Origin: Aedes albopictus
Taxonomy: Eukaryota > Arthropoda > Insecta > Diptera > Culicidae
DNA: 64,000 nt
Reading direction: 5' to 3'
NCBI RefSeq assembly: GCF_035046485.1
Contig: NC_085137.1
Location: 38,422,566 to 38,486,565 of the forward strand
Made by a program: the position numbers and the translations under genes. Within the stretch, counting starts at the first letter, position 1. The number at the start of each line of letters is the position of its first letter. The notes below the pieces were generated by a model that worked only from the letters and a program-made list of their open reading frames with translations, made no database searches and was not told the origin of the DNA. Below are positions 32,219-44,504 of the stretch, piece by piece.

Positions 32219-32959
32219 CCACGATTTTGTTAAATAAATATTCAAAATAAGTAGCACCATCGTTCTATCATGTTACAATATAGAAATTTATTTTAAGAAT
32301 TCGCTCCAGAATATCATAAATTTATCAACTAATATTTTTTTAAATATTTTCAGATCTCCAGATGGATTATAGAAATATATTAAATAATTTTTTAAAACTA
32401 CCTTTCTACAAATCCTTTATATTATAGGAAGATCTCCTTGAGCCAGAATTACCATTTCTTTTAATAGGAAATTTGCAAAAAAATGAGAAATGATCAGGCA
32501 TTTGCACGTTACTCTTCAAGGGATTTCTTCAGAAATACTTCCAGAAATCAGAAGGTCATACAAAAATTTGCTGAGGTAAGTTTCCAAAAAAATCCTCACC
32601 GTTCTTACCCAGGTAATCTTATAGGTAAGATATTTTTCAGGAGTGTTGCCAGAAATTATATTTGCAATTCTTTTGAAAAATTCCTCTGGAATTCTCGCTT
32701 TTTAGATGTTTTTTTTTCAGAAAGTTTGTTCAACCCTACTAAGATATTATGATAGGCACACTACGCTGCCGTAGTGCACGTCCAGCGCACCTGTCAGGGT
32801 CATATAAACCCAAACATCTTACTAGGGTAAAAGTTCATTCAGATATTCTGGTAGCGAATTCTCTGCATTTTTGCTACGCATTTTACCTAGGCTTCAGGAT
32901 TCCCATCGTCTCACCAGTTTCCTCATCGTTCTTCTGGATTCTCCATCATTTCGTATGCG
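32219..32959. other. No gene seen; AT-rich
   Basis: AT-rich with scattered GATTTCTTCAG words, so probably a very decayed part of the GGAATTC-type family. Confidence 0.4.
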
Positions 32960-33075
32960 CCTGTCCATAAACTACGTACACTCTTAGGGGGGACGCTTCA
33001 AAGTCTACGACCAAAGTCTACGCTCCATACAAATTTCGAAAATTTTGTATGAACAAAAGTCTACGAGAGAGGAGG
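32960..33075. mobile_element. Truncated copy of the ACGTAGAC TIR family
   Basis: Starts CTGTCCATAAACTACGTACA, has AAAGTCTACGCTCCATACAA in the middle, and loses the right terminus into the following GGAATTC block. Confidence 0.65.
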
Positions 33076-34260
33076 ATTTCAAGTTATCAAGAGTTACTTC
33101 TAAAAAATCTTCGGGGGTTTCTTCAAAAATACTTATTGAAATTCTGCCAAGGTTATTTTCTGAAATCTCTTCAGAACTTTTTTCTTATATTCCTTCCTCA
33201 AATCTACCTGGGGTTACCCCAGAAATTATTTCTGGGATTGCTTCAAAAGTTTTTCTGAGATTTCATCAGGAATTCATTTTGGAATTCTTCCAGGAAAGCT
33301 TTCTGAGAGTCGTTGCAGTATTGCTCCAGGAGTTCTTCTGAAAATCTCATGAGAAGATCTCTGAGTTTTCCAAAATTTTCAGGGGGCATTCTTAAAGTTT
33401 CAATTCAAAAGCTTATGAAATTTAGTTAAAATGTATAAGAGAAAATATGCTAGATTTATTGACCAAGAAAATCCCCCAAATCGCCAAGAACTTTTTTGTT
33501 TGAAAAAATTCTTCGAAAATGAATGAAAAATCGGTCAAAGGATATTTTTAGATTTTTCCAAGAGTACTTTCGGGTCAACTGCAATAAATTGCTTTGACAT
33601 TTCCATCTAAAATTTCTTTAAAAAAAAGACATCCAAAGACATAAACAATTGAAAAAACAACATTTAGGAGTCCAATCAATAATTCGACAGTGTGTTCTCT
33701 GATGTTGGCATGGTAATGTTCTTCCTTAAATTCCTTCCGGGAGTCCTCCTAAGATTTCTACCACAATTCCCTATTTAAATTCTTTCGTAGTTTTCACAGA
33801 ATTCTTCCCACGAACACTTCTATGAATTTAACAGTTTTTACCTGGAGGTTTGCCACAGTTTTTTGTTTTCTAGTTTAATTTATCTGGTTCTCATAAGTTC
33901 CCACCCAAAGGGTTTTAAGCATTCGCTCCAATAAAAAGTTCTTTCCGAGATTTGTTACTTGTTCTTTTGGGATTTCTGAGAGTTGTTTCTTGTTCCTGGG
34001 ATTTCTTTCAGAGGTTTTTCCGATATACTCCCAGAGTTTCTCACAAGATTCCCCCTGGAGATTCCTCCAACACTTATCCAAAGTTCCATTAAGAATTTCT
34101 CTTGGTGTTTTTTTGTGATATCTGTCTAGGGATTTTCTGGAAACTTTCACAAAAGTTCTTAAAGGATTTTTTTTCCGCAGGGTTCGATATTTCTCTTGGA
34201 TTTCCTCACCGCTTACAGTTCCTCCCAAGATTACTCATAGAGATTTTCAGAGATCCTCCT
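33076..34260. repeat. Degenerate GGAATTC-type repeat, pyrimidine-rich
   Basis: Loose 15-bp spacing of GGGATTTCTTCAGA-like words, with an AT-rich insert around 33400-33700. The open frames at 33045-33341 and on the opposite strand at 33875-34228 arise from it. Confidence 0.6.
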
Positions 34261-34459
34261 TGAATTTCCTTAATGTTTCTTCGTGAAAATCGAGCATTAG
34301 TTAAATATCATGAAAATAAAAAGAATTTAAAAAAGTAATATTTCTTAATATTACTTTCATAACTACTTTCTCAAGTTCCACAATATTTCTCGGATAATTT
34401 TTCACCTGAATTCCTTCAGATTTTCTCCGGGAATTTCCTACAAGGAATTTCGTAAATTA

Positions 34460-35060
34460 TCTCAGGTGACATTTTAAGAGGAACTCATTGAAAAATTCCT
34501 GCAAGAACTGCGGGAGCAATTATTAAAGGAATCCCATAACTGGGTTAGAGAATCTCGGAACAATTTCTAGTATAACTTTTGGGAAGCGCTGTGACAATAA
34601 TCCCTAAAAAATCCCAGGTGCAAGAAATCCAGTAAACAACTAACTACACGAAAAAAAAACTCTTAGAGATAAAAACGAGAAGAACTCTATGAAAAATGTC
34701 GACAATAGCTCCAGTAGAAGCAGTGCTCTGAAGGCACCCTGGAGTCCCGGGAAGCTCCGAGAAAAATCTTAAGTATAACTTCGAAAGAAACCTCGCGAGA
34801 AACTTTAGGAAAAATCCTAGCTGAAACTCCTTTTAAAATCCAGTAAGAAACTCTGAAAGTTGGAACAACTGTTGTAGCAACTCTAGGAGAAATCCCGGGA
34901 AGATCTCCTGGAGAAGTCCCAAGACGAACACCGGAAGGAATAGCTGGAAATATTCAAGAGGAATCCCGTTAAAAACACTAGGATAAATCGAACGACAACA
35001 TCTACGATATAGCCTGTGAGAAGCTTCCAAAGGAAGAATTCCGGAAAGACTTCTTCACAT
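34460..35060. repeat. Degenerate GGAATTC-type repeat, purine-rich (inverted)
   Basis: GGAATCCC and GAAACTCC words, reverse complement of those in 33076-34260. This is again pyrimidine block first, purine block second. Confidence 0.6.
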
Positions 35061-35104
35061 AACATAAGTGGAACTCTGGCTCAAAAACTTGCAGCATTTT
35101 CGAT

Positions 35105-36735
35105 TTCGTATGCTGGTTAGCCTGGTACACGGTTTATATGGGAAAATACAAAAAATAGAAAAAGTCTAACTCCTGTATACTTTTCGAGTTCTACTTTCGT
35201 CCCATATCATCTGTGCAAAATTTCAGATCGGTCGGAAAAACTATATTTTAGCGCCCGCCATTCTCAGTTTTTCATACAATTTACTATGGGGAAATTTTAC
35301 TTCTGCAAAGCAAAATCGCTAGGAGTCACCCCTAGATCCCTAAAAATAAGTCGATGAATGATTTCTGTAGAAAACTTCACTAGAAATCAGACCTCCGAAG
35401 ACCGCAAACCGATTCGTGGAAAAAGTTATTAAGCCTCACCCGATCGATAAAATGAGGAGATTTTATTGTTTAGAGTAAGGTGGGGCAAAAGTTCGACCTT
35501 AGTTGAAAATTCAACTTTTTTCAAGAAATCGAAGCAGATAAAAATAAATGAATACCGTTTGGTGATTCTACCATCCATGAGCTAAAAATTTGCTGAACAA
35601 AGTTACACCAAATGTCTTTTCAATTTTGAGTTGCAACACTTTTTGTATGTGTGTGTCTAATTCGAACTCTTGCCCCACTACTGGGGCAAAAGTTCGAATC
35701 TAGTGTTTGTGGAATTTGACTAACCGTAGCACACTATTTTGACACTTTGGTAATCTGAATACCTAAAACCAATTGATATTTGATGTGGGAACTGAAATAC
35801 CCTTTAAAGTTCGATCTGGATTTTACTCAAATCAGGGTTAAATTTACTACACCAAAAATTAGTAGTTTTCCGCCAAATTCAGATGAAACAACATTTTTTT
35901 TTTCAACTTTGATCGAATTTTCTCACTAATTCCATCATTTTTAGAGATAATATGTACATTTTGCAGAATTTTTGGTTTTTACCTAAACTTGCTACATGAC
36001 TCGAACTCTTGCCCCACAATTCGAACTTTTGCCCCACTATGTGTAAAATATGATTTCCAAATCTTTTTTGCAAAAAGTTATACATGCTAAAGCATTTTCA
36101 ATATATACCTAGTTACGCCCTAAAATAAAATATCAAATTCGATTTCATTACAATTCCATTCCATGCGTTGGAAGGACCATCGCATATTACAATTTTTTGA
36201 TCAAAAACCAACATTTTGTCATAACTTTTCGAAATATTGATCAATTTTCATATTTTTTTGAGTGAAAGACTTTTTTCCAAAAAGGCTTCGAACAACCTTG
36301 ACACCCGAAAGAAATAATTTGAATTGAGCTCAAAAACTTCAAAAGAAACTCTTGCCCCACTCGAACTTTTGCCCCACTTTACTCTATTGTTATTCCTTAC
36401 ATGTTAAACAGCGTTGGCATGCCATTCGGTTTTCAGTCAATAACTTTTTCCACATGCCTTAGATCGCTTTGCGGTCTTCGGAGGGTTGGTTCATCGTAAA
36501 ATTTCCAACAGAAATCATTCATCGATTTATTTTTAGGGGTTAAGGGGCAACATGTGGCGATTTTTCTTTGAAAAAGTGATTTTTAAATCGTATGAAAACT
36601 TAAAATGGCTGGCGCTAAAATATAGTTTCTCCGATCGAGCTCAAATTTTGCACAGTTGATATGGGACCAAAATGAAACTCAAAAAGTGTACAGGAGTAAA
36701 ATGTCTTTTGGTGTCCCACGCTAATGCTGGTACAG
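35105..36735. mobile_element. Diverged long inverted-repeat element, host of a nested TIR element
   Basis: The left arm (about 35105-35460) and right arm (about 36405-36735) are diverged reverse complements. Shared words include CCCATATCA, GTGCAAAATTT, ACTATATTTTAGCGCC, GAATGATTTCTG and GACCGCAAA. The divergence indicates age. The space between is filled by a better-preserved element (35471-36386). Confidence 0.7.
35471..36386. mobile_element. TIR element with GGGGCAAAAGTTCGA termini
   Basis: TAGAGTAAGGTGGGGCAAAA opens it and the inverted form TTTTGCCCCACTTTACTCTA closes it. Additional internal GCCCCAC words lie near 35670, 36010 and 36355. TTGTT occurs on both outer sides, a possible target duplication. 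AT-rich and non-coding. Confidence 0.8.
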
Positions 36736-37102
36736 AGGGCATCGAAATGTCAAATGCATTATACCATTCATACCATACCGTTTTTCAGCATGTAGGTATA
36801 CCATTTTTCATTGTTGTGAGGTAAAGCAAAGACCTCATATATCTAGATTGGTAGCACGCTTAAATCTACAATAGTCAATAACATATAAATTGTGACAAAA
36901 CTATGTAAACTTAAGTCAAAACTGCGTTTGCTAGCCTCAACTAAAAATGAAGGTTTCATTCGTTTTATGACTAAATGAAAAAATGGATTGTCAGCAGTCA
37001 GTTTTGCGCATGTCTCAGATGCCAATCTTCGTACCAGTACTGTTTGCCAGAACAGGTCTACTGCTTGGATCAGATGTTTTTAATTACCAATATCAATGGC
37101 AG
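36736..37102. other. No gene seen
   Basis: Nothing recognisable. The short minus-strand frame at 36843-37025 has no motif. Confidence 0.4.
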
Positions 37103-38012
37103 TTCCACAGAGAAACAGACGTAACATTTAGAGAAAAAAAAATTGAAAACATCGTCACGTAAACGTAATCGCCCAATGCTAAATTTATTTTGTTTGGCCG
37201 GGCCATCACTAGGTGGCAAACGTCAAACATGAGCAAAAACTATGCCAGCGCCGCTAGTGGCCAATCGACCTACTATCCAAGCAGCACCTGCAACATCATC
37301 CAAAATGTGACTTTCTATGCTTTGGTCCAAATGAGTTACTCTAAAAGCACATATAACTTCCATCTTGTCAGATAAGTTGCATTTAAACTCCGAATTTCAT
37401 GAAATTGCGGCTTTGTTTCATAGGAACCACAAATTACCTCGTGTTTGACATCAATTTGTGGAGGCGGAGCTTAATACATATTCTTCACAAGTGACAATAC
37501 AGTCAGCTCGCATTAAATGTGCTAACACACATGAAACATCTTACTCTGGTTGGTTTGTTCAGAAGAGGTTGTTGCGGAAAACTTGCGCGTCTTTTCATTT
37601 TGACCTCCAACTTGTGACAAAGAAGGTGCAATAAAGTAACACGTAACTTCAGTAGCTTTTATGGTGTGTTGAGCAGCAATGCTCTCACATAGCTTCTGGT
37701 GTAGTATGTAAGGTGAGTGATGTCCATGGTTCAAGACTGGTGTCCATGGTTCATGTCTGGACATATTTTTTTTCCATTTTTTATCACCTCCCCTAGCTCA
37801 AGTAGCATAACGATTCAGAATCTGCGCTTTTTACGTTTCAACGAAGAAGCAATTGTGTTATGTCGTCCTTCATACGAACAGTGAATAAATTGCACTGAGG
37901 TTGCTGCTACTGGCTTGCCAACAAGTTCGTGTAGTACCGAATATTTGAACCAGCTGATAAAAAGGTGATCGATAAGAGGCGAGCAGAGTGTGACGTCTGT
38001 TTCTCTGTGGCA
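37103..38012. mobile_element. TIR element with CCACAGAGAAACAGACGT termini
   Basis: Left end TTCCACAGAGAAACAGACGT and right end, inverted, TGCCACAGAGAAACAGACGT, about 910 bp apart. The small frames at 37190-37375 and 37522-37764 show no transposase motif, so it looks non-autonomous. Confidence 0.7.
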
Positions 38013-38219
38013 GTTCGATGCCGTTTATACTAGATATGCCAGTCTTGCTCCTGGTAGTAGTTAAGCGCGCTACTTTTTATTCAAACGATCCAATGTTTTT
38101 TTATCTGTGCAAAATTTCTCTAAGCAATCTAGGAATTAGTGGAATTATTAAAATTCCCGGTTTCCAGGTTTTTTTTTGAGGTACATAGCAGACAGCGGTA
38201 ATCACTTTGTTTTTAGTAT

Positions 38220-38790
38220 TCTTGCGGAGTTCCTTCTGGAACTTCGTTCTTGGATTCTTTACGAACTTTTGCTAGATTCCCTCTAAAATCATCTCTATGG
38301 AATTTCTCAAGGATTTCTTACTGTGTTTCCTCCACGAGTTCTCTCTAGGAATAATCTAAATTTAATTCTAAGAATCCTTAAGGAGCTCCTTCTAAGATTT
38401 CTCCAGAACTTGCTTCTAGAAAAGTTGAAGAGTTCCTTATGTGAATTCTCCAGGAGTATCCATTGGGAATTGTCCCAGACTTCCTTCAGGGAATGCTTTA
38501 GGAGCTTCTTCTGGGTATCCTCCAGAAGTACCTTCCAAGAAATCCTTCAAGCTAGTTTTCTGAAAATCCTCCAGAAATTCCTTCTGAGAAACCCTCCTCG
38601 AAATTTACCAGGAGTTATTTCTGTGAATTCTGCAGAAGATCACTCTGAACATCATCCAGGAATTCCTTGGGAAAATTATTCAGAAGTTTCATTAGGGAAT
38701 CTTGCAGGTGTTCTTTCTACGAATCTACCAAAAGTTCCTCACTAAAAAAGCAAGCAGGAATGTTCCAGAAGTTCCTTCTAGGAGTCCTCA
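38220..38790. repeat. Degenerate GGAATTC-type repeat, pyrimidine-rich
   Basis: TTCCTTCTGAGAAATCCTCC-like words at about 15-bp spacing. The frame at 38323-38745 is open only because the period is a multiple of three. Confidence 0.7.
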
Positions 38791-39000
38791 ATCCCAGATT
38801 GTACTAATGTAGGAATCCCTAAATGAGCTTCTGAATGATTTCCTGGATAAATTCCCATAAAAAAAAACTACAGAGACATCTGGAGGAATACACAAAAGGC
38901 ATCCGTGGTGGGATCCCCAAAAGGAACTTCTTGGAGAAATCCACAGAAGGAGTTTTTGGAGGAATCCCCAGCAGGAATTCTGAAGGAATCCATTTCCAAT
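38791..39000. repeat. Degenerate GGAATTC-type repeat, purine-rich (inverted)
   Basis: GGAGGAATCC and GGAATTCTGAAGG words, the inverse of the preceding block. Confidence 0.6.
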
Positions 39001-39358
39001 TTTCTAAGCTAAAAGAAGAAAATTGTACGGATCTTGCTCTGCTTTGGTTTGATGTGCCTGAGCTCTATGCTTTATTGAAGTGTTCTTAGTAGTACTGCTT
39101 CCACTGCTCAACAATGTCATCTAACCAGTTGTAAACGATCGATCTGATATTTTTTTACATAATCTTACTGCACTTCCCGCTGGTTGTTGGTTACATCGAT
39201 AACTACCAATTTTTGGATTATGCTGAACCGATGTACAAAGGTAGGTAAATTGTTGAGCTCAGGATTTAGCTGTATGCTCGAAAATCGTCTTACATACGCC
39301 CCGGTTTTACGGAATCGAAAAAAAAAACCACACCAACCGCGATAATCACACGGTATAA
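39001..39358. other. No gene seen
   Basis: Nothing recognisable between the GGAATTC block and the next TIR element. Confidence 0.4.
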
Positions 39359-40690
39359 AGGGTGATACGGTCAAAATTTGGTCATATAATTTGTTTCATA
39401 ACTTGAGACTGCGTACACCAAAACAGCTGATTTTTGGACCAGTATTGGTACATTATATGTAGCTTATACCATAAAATTTTCATCAAAATCGGTCTAGTAT
39501 TTGCGGAGATATTGTGAATCCTAAAAACTGCAATTTTAAAATTTTGTACAAAGTGGATTAAAAAATAAGAACACATTTTTACTCTTTTTTTTATAGAGCC
39601 AGAAATACTGAACCAATTTCAATGAAAATTTTTCTGTGTGTAAAGTATACATATCAAAATGTTATGTAAAAATTTCATTCAATTTGATTCAGCCGTTACA
39701 AAGTTATATTTGTTTAGGTGGTCAAATTTTGTCAAATTTTGTCGAGACAAGTCAAATTTTGGTCACACAATTTTTTTCATAACTTTAGATTGCGTACACC
39801 ACAACAGCTGATTTTTGGATCAGTAATGGTACATTATATGTAGCTTGTATGTACTATAAAATTTTCATCAAAATCGGTCTAGTATTTGCGGAGATATTGT
39901 TGAACCCTGAGATCCGCAATTTTAAAATTTTGTGCAAAGAGGATTCGTACATTTTTACTGTTTTATTTATAGAGCCAGAGATACTTAACCGATTTCAATG
40001 AAAATTTTTCTGTATGTGTAGTATGCATATCAAAATGTTGTGTAAAAATTTCATTCAATTTGATCCAGCCGTTACAAAGTTATATTTGCTTAAGTGGCAC
40101 CCGGTCAGTTTTTTTCATATTCAAACTGCTACAACTTTGAAAGTATTCATACAAAATGGCTCAAAATTTTACTAAGAACGTATTTTCATAATAGTACTAT
40201 ACTGTAAAATTTTGATAAAAATCGGAGCAGTATTGGTAGTTCTATAATCAAAATTGTGCTTTATTGACCTTAAATTTCCGAAAATTTACTATGGAGCGCC
40301 TTTGTACAAAATTTTAAAAAGGTAGGTCGATGGTTTTGTCTATATATCAACCAATACTCAATCGATTTTGATGAAAATTTTATGGTATAAGCTACATAGG
40401 GTGACATTGGGTATTATCGGCAGGTTTGTTCTCTTCGTCATGGGGGGTTTTTGTCAGCCAAATTGCCTGAAACTTGGCCATATAATTCACATTGGTTGGG
40501 AAGGATTTAAGGCCAACTCTGAGTTCAATAGGTTTCAAAAAACCCTTCAAGACGAAGAGAACAAAACGGCCGAGAATAGGTAATTTCCCCTATAATGTAG
40601 CATTACTGGTCCAAAATTCAGCTGTTTTGGTGTACGCAGTCTAAAGTTATGAAAAAAATTGTTTGACCAAATTTTGACCGTATCACCCTT
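39359..40690. mobile_element. TIR element with AGGGTGATACGGTCAAAATT termini
   Basis: About 1.33 kb. Termini AAGGGTGATACGGTCAAAAT and its inverted match are flanked by TA on both sides, fitting a TA target duplication. The inner part contains two diverged direct copies of a ~350-bp unit (about 39370-39740 and 39745-40095). Each has CAGCTGATTTTTGGA, ATCAAAATCGGTCTAGTATT and CAGCCGTTACAAAGTTATAT. A second element (40397-40592) is nested near the right end. No transposase frame is seen. Confidence 0.8.
40397..40592. mobile_element. Nested small TIR element
   Basis: GGGTGACATTGGGTATTATC and TTTGTTCTCTTCGTC at the left, and the inverted GACGAAGAGAACAAA ... AATAGGTAATTTCCCC at the right. TA flanks both sides. 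The host's CTACATA/TAATGTAG sequence is split by it. Confidence 0.75.
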
Positions 40691-42454
40691 TACCTACGTA
40701 ACAAGTAAGTCCCATATGATTACAACAGAGGGGAGCTTTGGTTTCGCACGCATCATGTGTGCTAAGATGGTTAAAACTGAACTGATTGGCGGTTGTATGG
40801 CGAAGCAAAAACACAATACCCGCCTGTTCCGCTCCGCTTCGGTAAGGGTGGATGCGATCAACCAGCATTGTGTTGTTCCATTGAGCGATCCATAATATTT
40901 ATGATTTTGCGTGCACGTGAATCGCTCCCAGACCGATGGCAAAGTGAGTCAATGAATGGGAAGAAAGTAAAAGTTCTCTTTCCATGATTTCTTCATTCAG
41001 TCTAACCTCAAGCCTATAGCTTTAATGAGTCTTCCGCTCTTCGCTTTTTCTCGAAAGATGTTACGAAACCCATAATTAGATGCCATTGACGCAATCGCGT
41101 TCGCAAACTTAGAGATGAACGAAGGGTCCTTCGAACAATTACCACCGCCGGCCAGCCGTAAGCGTAAGCATTAATGTCACGTACGGGGACTAATCCTTCC
41201 AACCAACCAACGGCGAGGTTCGCATTGTTCGGCCCCAAACCCAATTTTTCTTCGAATCAGAAATTGGAACAACGAAAACAGAAAAAAAAACAAGATATCA
41301 ACCAATATTATGGCTTTTCGGCAAACCCTCCAATTAGTCGCGCAGTTTCCTCCTCCAGGGAGCGCGCATTTCTTCCGACCACTCTTCCTTGGGTATAATT
41401 TATTTACTGAACAACGGTGGTTTTGTCTCAGACTTTCTCAGACTATAGAAAGAGAGGGGTCTATCATGTTCGTCCGGACTCTGAGCTGCGACCATAAGGA
41501 TGTTTCCTTTTGTTCGACGTCCTTGCACAGTTGTACTTATGTCATTGTTTATTTATAATTTATTGGACAATAAATAATAATCCGAAACGGAGGCGAACTT
41601 GCCGAAAGTTTTCGTCGATTTCGAGTCGCCCTTTGTTTCTTGCATTCTTGCAGATAGTGAACTTTTCATGTCCATTGGGAAAATAACACAAATTTTGAAA
41701 ATCCTACAACACTTAACATTGTCACTGGTTTGTGTCACTATCACGGTTATCAATATGCAAGTAAACGATGACAGAAAAATGAATGACCAAATTATCAGAC
41801 GACAATGAATGAAACGAAAAGAGAATGACAAAAAAATAATTTCGATTATCACATCAGCTACACGATTTTTTAGCACTCTGACCATCGAGTGTGTCGTTAT
41901 GCCTTTCCCATCAATAGGAAGAAATCGATCTTGCCATTCCAGCTGATACTACTGATACAATGAAAGTTACCAAAGTCAAACCCCGCCAATATCACATTCA
42001 AATTGTGCATCTATTTTGATTTGTCATATCCCTCCGAAATAAGCATGAATTCGCACACCGAGATTCGAATCCGGAAGCTTTGGCAGCTCAAGTTACTCAA
42101 TTACGATGAAAACGGGGAGAAAATTCAAATTGCTCATCATCGTGATCGTCGTCGTCTCCGTGGCGGTTAAAAATAGAAATTGTGTGGCCAATTAGGAATT
42201 ATTTCGTTCACTCTGTACAACTGCTGGCGGGGTTGCTTGCTAGCTGGATTGGAATGTTCTTCGTCCGTTGCTTGGGCGTTCGCGTACGTACACCCCCGTA
42301 ATCGAAGTGCGAGAGTGGTGAAATTGGTATTCAAGTGGGAAACGCCGATGAGCGGGAAAAAGGTGATTCAATTCACATTCGGATGATGAGCTTTGACGCG
42401 AGCTAACGCAGCTGAAGCATCGACAAGCTCTACTTTTAGATTTTGAAATTGATG
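40691..42454. other. No gene seen; low-repeat island
   Basis: About 1.75 kb of mostly unique-looking sequence. Several frames of 60-110 codons exist on both strands (for example 41553-41885 minus), but none shows a domain, and overlapping frames on both strands argue against coding. A distant exon cannot be excluded by eye. Confidence 0.45.
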
Positions 42455-43095
42455 TACTGTCTTAATCTACAGACAAACAAAACGTCAAAAGACAAAACGT
42501 TAAATGCTAATAGGTCGAAAGGAACAAAGCGTTGAAAATGAGTAATTCTTTATTACACCACCAAACCTAACCTCAAAATGATTGACAATTCCCAGGTCAT
42601 TTTGACAGATCACACACATGTACGAAGCAGACATAAATACTAATCGACTTGTTGTCGTCCTTTTCATGCTCGTGTTACACTTGTCAAAATGACCTGAGCA
42701 TTAACAGTCATTTTGAGGTTAGGTTCTTTGGTGTAATAAAGAATTCAAAAATTCTTTATTTTTTTAAGGGAACCTCATTCTTTCACTTTTTGACGTTTTG
42801 TCCTTTCGATTTTTTAGCATTCGACCTTTTGGCATTCCACCTTTTGACATATGACGTTTTGATTTTCGACGTTTTGTCACCGTTAATGGTTGGGTATCAA
42901 AACGTCGAATGCCTAAAACGTCGAAAGGAACAAAACGTCAAAAGAAAAGGCACGTCGAAAAGCGAAAAAATCAAGTGTACTCTTCGATGGCTTAGGATCA
43001 AAACACCGAAAGACAAAATGTCGAATGCTAAAACGTCGAATGCCAAAAGGTCGTATGCCAAAACATCGAAAGGACAAAACGTCGTAAAGTCTTTT
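42455..43095. repeat. AAAACGTCGAAAGG repeat, inverted arms, copy 1
   Basis: Degenerate ~15-bp units. The part at 42775-42885 reads TTTTGACGTTTTGTCC. From 42895 the same words appear reversed (AACGTCGAATGCCTAAAACG). The reading frame at 42649-43155 is an effect of the repeat. A MITE (42541-42747) interrupts the left side. Confidence 0.8.
42541..42747. mobile_element. MITE of the tRNA-flanking family, near-palindromic copy
   Basis: ATTCTTTATTACACCACCAA at the left, with CTTTGGTGTAATAAAGAAT at the right. Words AACCTAACCTC/GAGGTTAGGTT and CAGGTCATTTTGACAG are inverted about the centre. This is the cleanest copy for defining the ends. Confidence 0.8.
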
Positions 43096-43152
43096 TGTTC
43101 GTTATATCGAGGTGTACGTTATGTGAAACATAAGTTTTCACAAAAAAAGGTA

Positions 43153-43380
43153 TAGGGCAGTGGAACCATCTCGACAGGGGTCCTATTTTGGACACTTTTC
43201 TGTAATAACTCAGCCAATTCTGAACCAATTGACACAATTTTTGGATCGCGATGAGATACGTACAGTATTTAGCGGTCTACAAAATTTCAAGTCAATTGGT
43301 TTGGAATTGACTGAGTTATAGCGAAGAGTGCCCAAAATACCGGCCGCTGCCCAAGTGGTTCACTACCCTATCGATTTTCG
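43153..43380. mobile_element. MITE with TAGGGCAGTGGAACCA termini
   Basis: The left end TAGGGCAGTGGAACCATC and inverted right end TAGGGTAGTGAACCAC enclose about 230 bp. TA lies on each side. The interior has CAATTGACACAATTTTTGG and CAATTGGTTTGGAATTGACT. The diverged sister copy is at 28163-28287. Confidence 0.75.
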
Positions 43381-43519
43381 TGCTTCGATAAACGTACATT
43401 TACCCCCAATGTAACGTACAATATATATTTTTTTTTGCAATTTGTCCTATAGCGACAATTTACCGCACATAATAAAAGCTATTCCACGGTCATCACGGTC
43501 TATTTACACAGAAGGTTTC

Positions 43520-44500
43520 CCGCAGGGTTTAATGGTTTAATCTATATTGAGCCATTCCTTCCTATAATTCTCCATGGATATCTCCTAGGGTTCCTCCCAG
43601 GTTTCAGCTTGTAATTCCTCCACAGAATCCAGAATGCATTCGTCCCATAGTTTTATTGGAATTTCTTCCGACATTACACTCCGATATTCATCCTGGAATC
43701 CATTCGAGTATGCTTCTAAGAATTTCTCCAGGAATTCCTCCCAGTATCTTTCAGCGGTTTCCCCAGAATTCTTTGAGGGATTCTTCCCAGGGTTTCTTCA
43801 GGTATTTCTCCCGGGAGTTACTCCGAGGTTCTCTCAAGGACTCTACCTGATTTTCTTTCATTGATTTCTCACGGGATTCCATTAGGGAATTCTTTAAACA
43901 AATTTCATCTGGAATTCCATCAGAGATTCGTCCTGGGATTCTTTCATTGATTTCTTGCGGGAGTTATCAGGGTTTTCTTCCTGCATTTTTCTGGATTCCT
44001 TTCGGGATTTTTCTGAAATTCTTTCATTGGTTGTTGCCGGGTTTCTTTCAGGAATTTATCCTGCGAAAAAATTCCTGGAAGAATCTCTAAACTCCTGAAA
44101 AAATTCCTGGAAGAATCTCTAAACTCCTTAAGGAATTTAGAGATTCTTCCAGGATTTTTTTCCAGCATTCCGCTGTGAATCTCTCCTGAGATTCTTTCTT
44201 TGCAGCCTCCCGGTATTCCGTCGGGAATATTTTGAGCATTCCATCAGGGATTCCTCCTTAGCTTCATATAGGCTTTTTTTCGAGATTCCTTCCGGGATTC
44301 TTTTACGGATTATTCCCGACACTGCATCAGGGATTCCTCCAGGATTTTTCGTTGGTTTTCTCCAAAGATTTCCAAAAGAAAGATTTCTTCCAAAATACCT
44401 TCTGAAATTCCTTCATTGGTTTCCTCTGGGACTCAGCTGTTGATTCCTCATGGGATTCCTTTAGAGATTCCACCCGGAATTTCATCCGAGGTCTTTCACA
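43520..44500. repeat. Degenerate GGAATTC-type repeat, left copy of a duplicated segment
   Basis: GGGATTCYTYC words, mainly pyrimidine-rich, with a short perfect inverted patch near 44060-44150 (CTGGAAGAATCTCTAAACTC and its reverse). Its opening GAGCCATTCCTTCCTATAAT is found again at 49527, so this block and 49520 onward are homologous. Confidence 0.7.
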
Positions 44501-44504
44501 TATT

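Noticed and set aside
41553..41885. 110-codon minus-strand frame in a low-repeat island
   Set aside because: No recognisable domain, overlapped by an open frame on the other strand; not enough to call a gene or exon.
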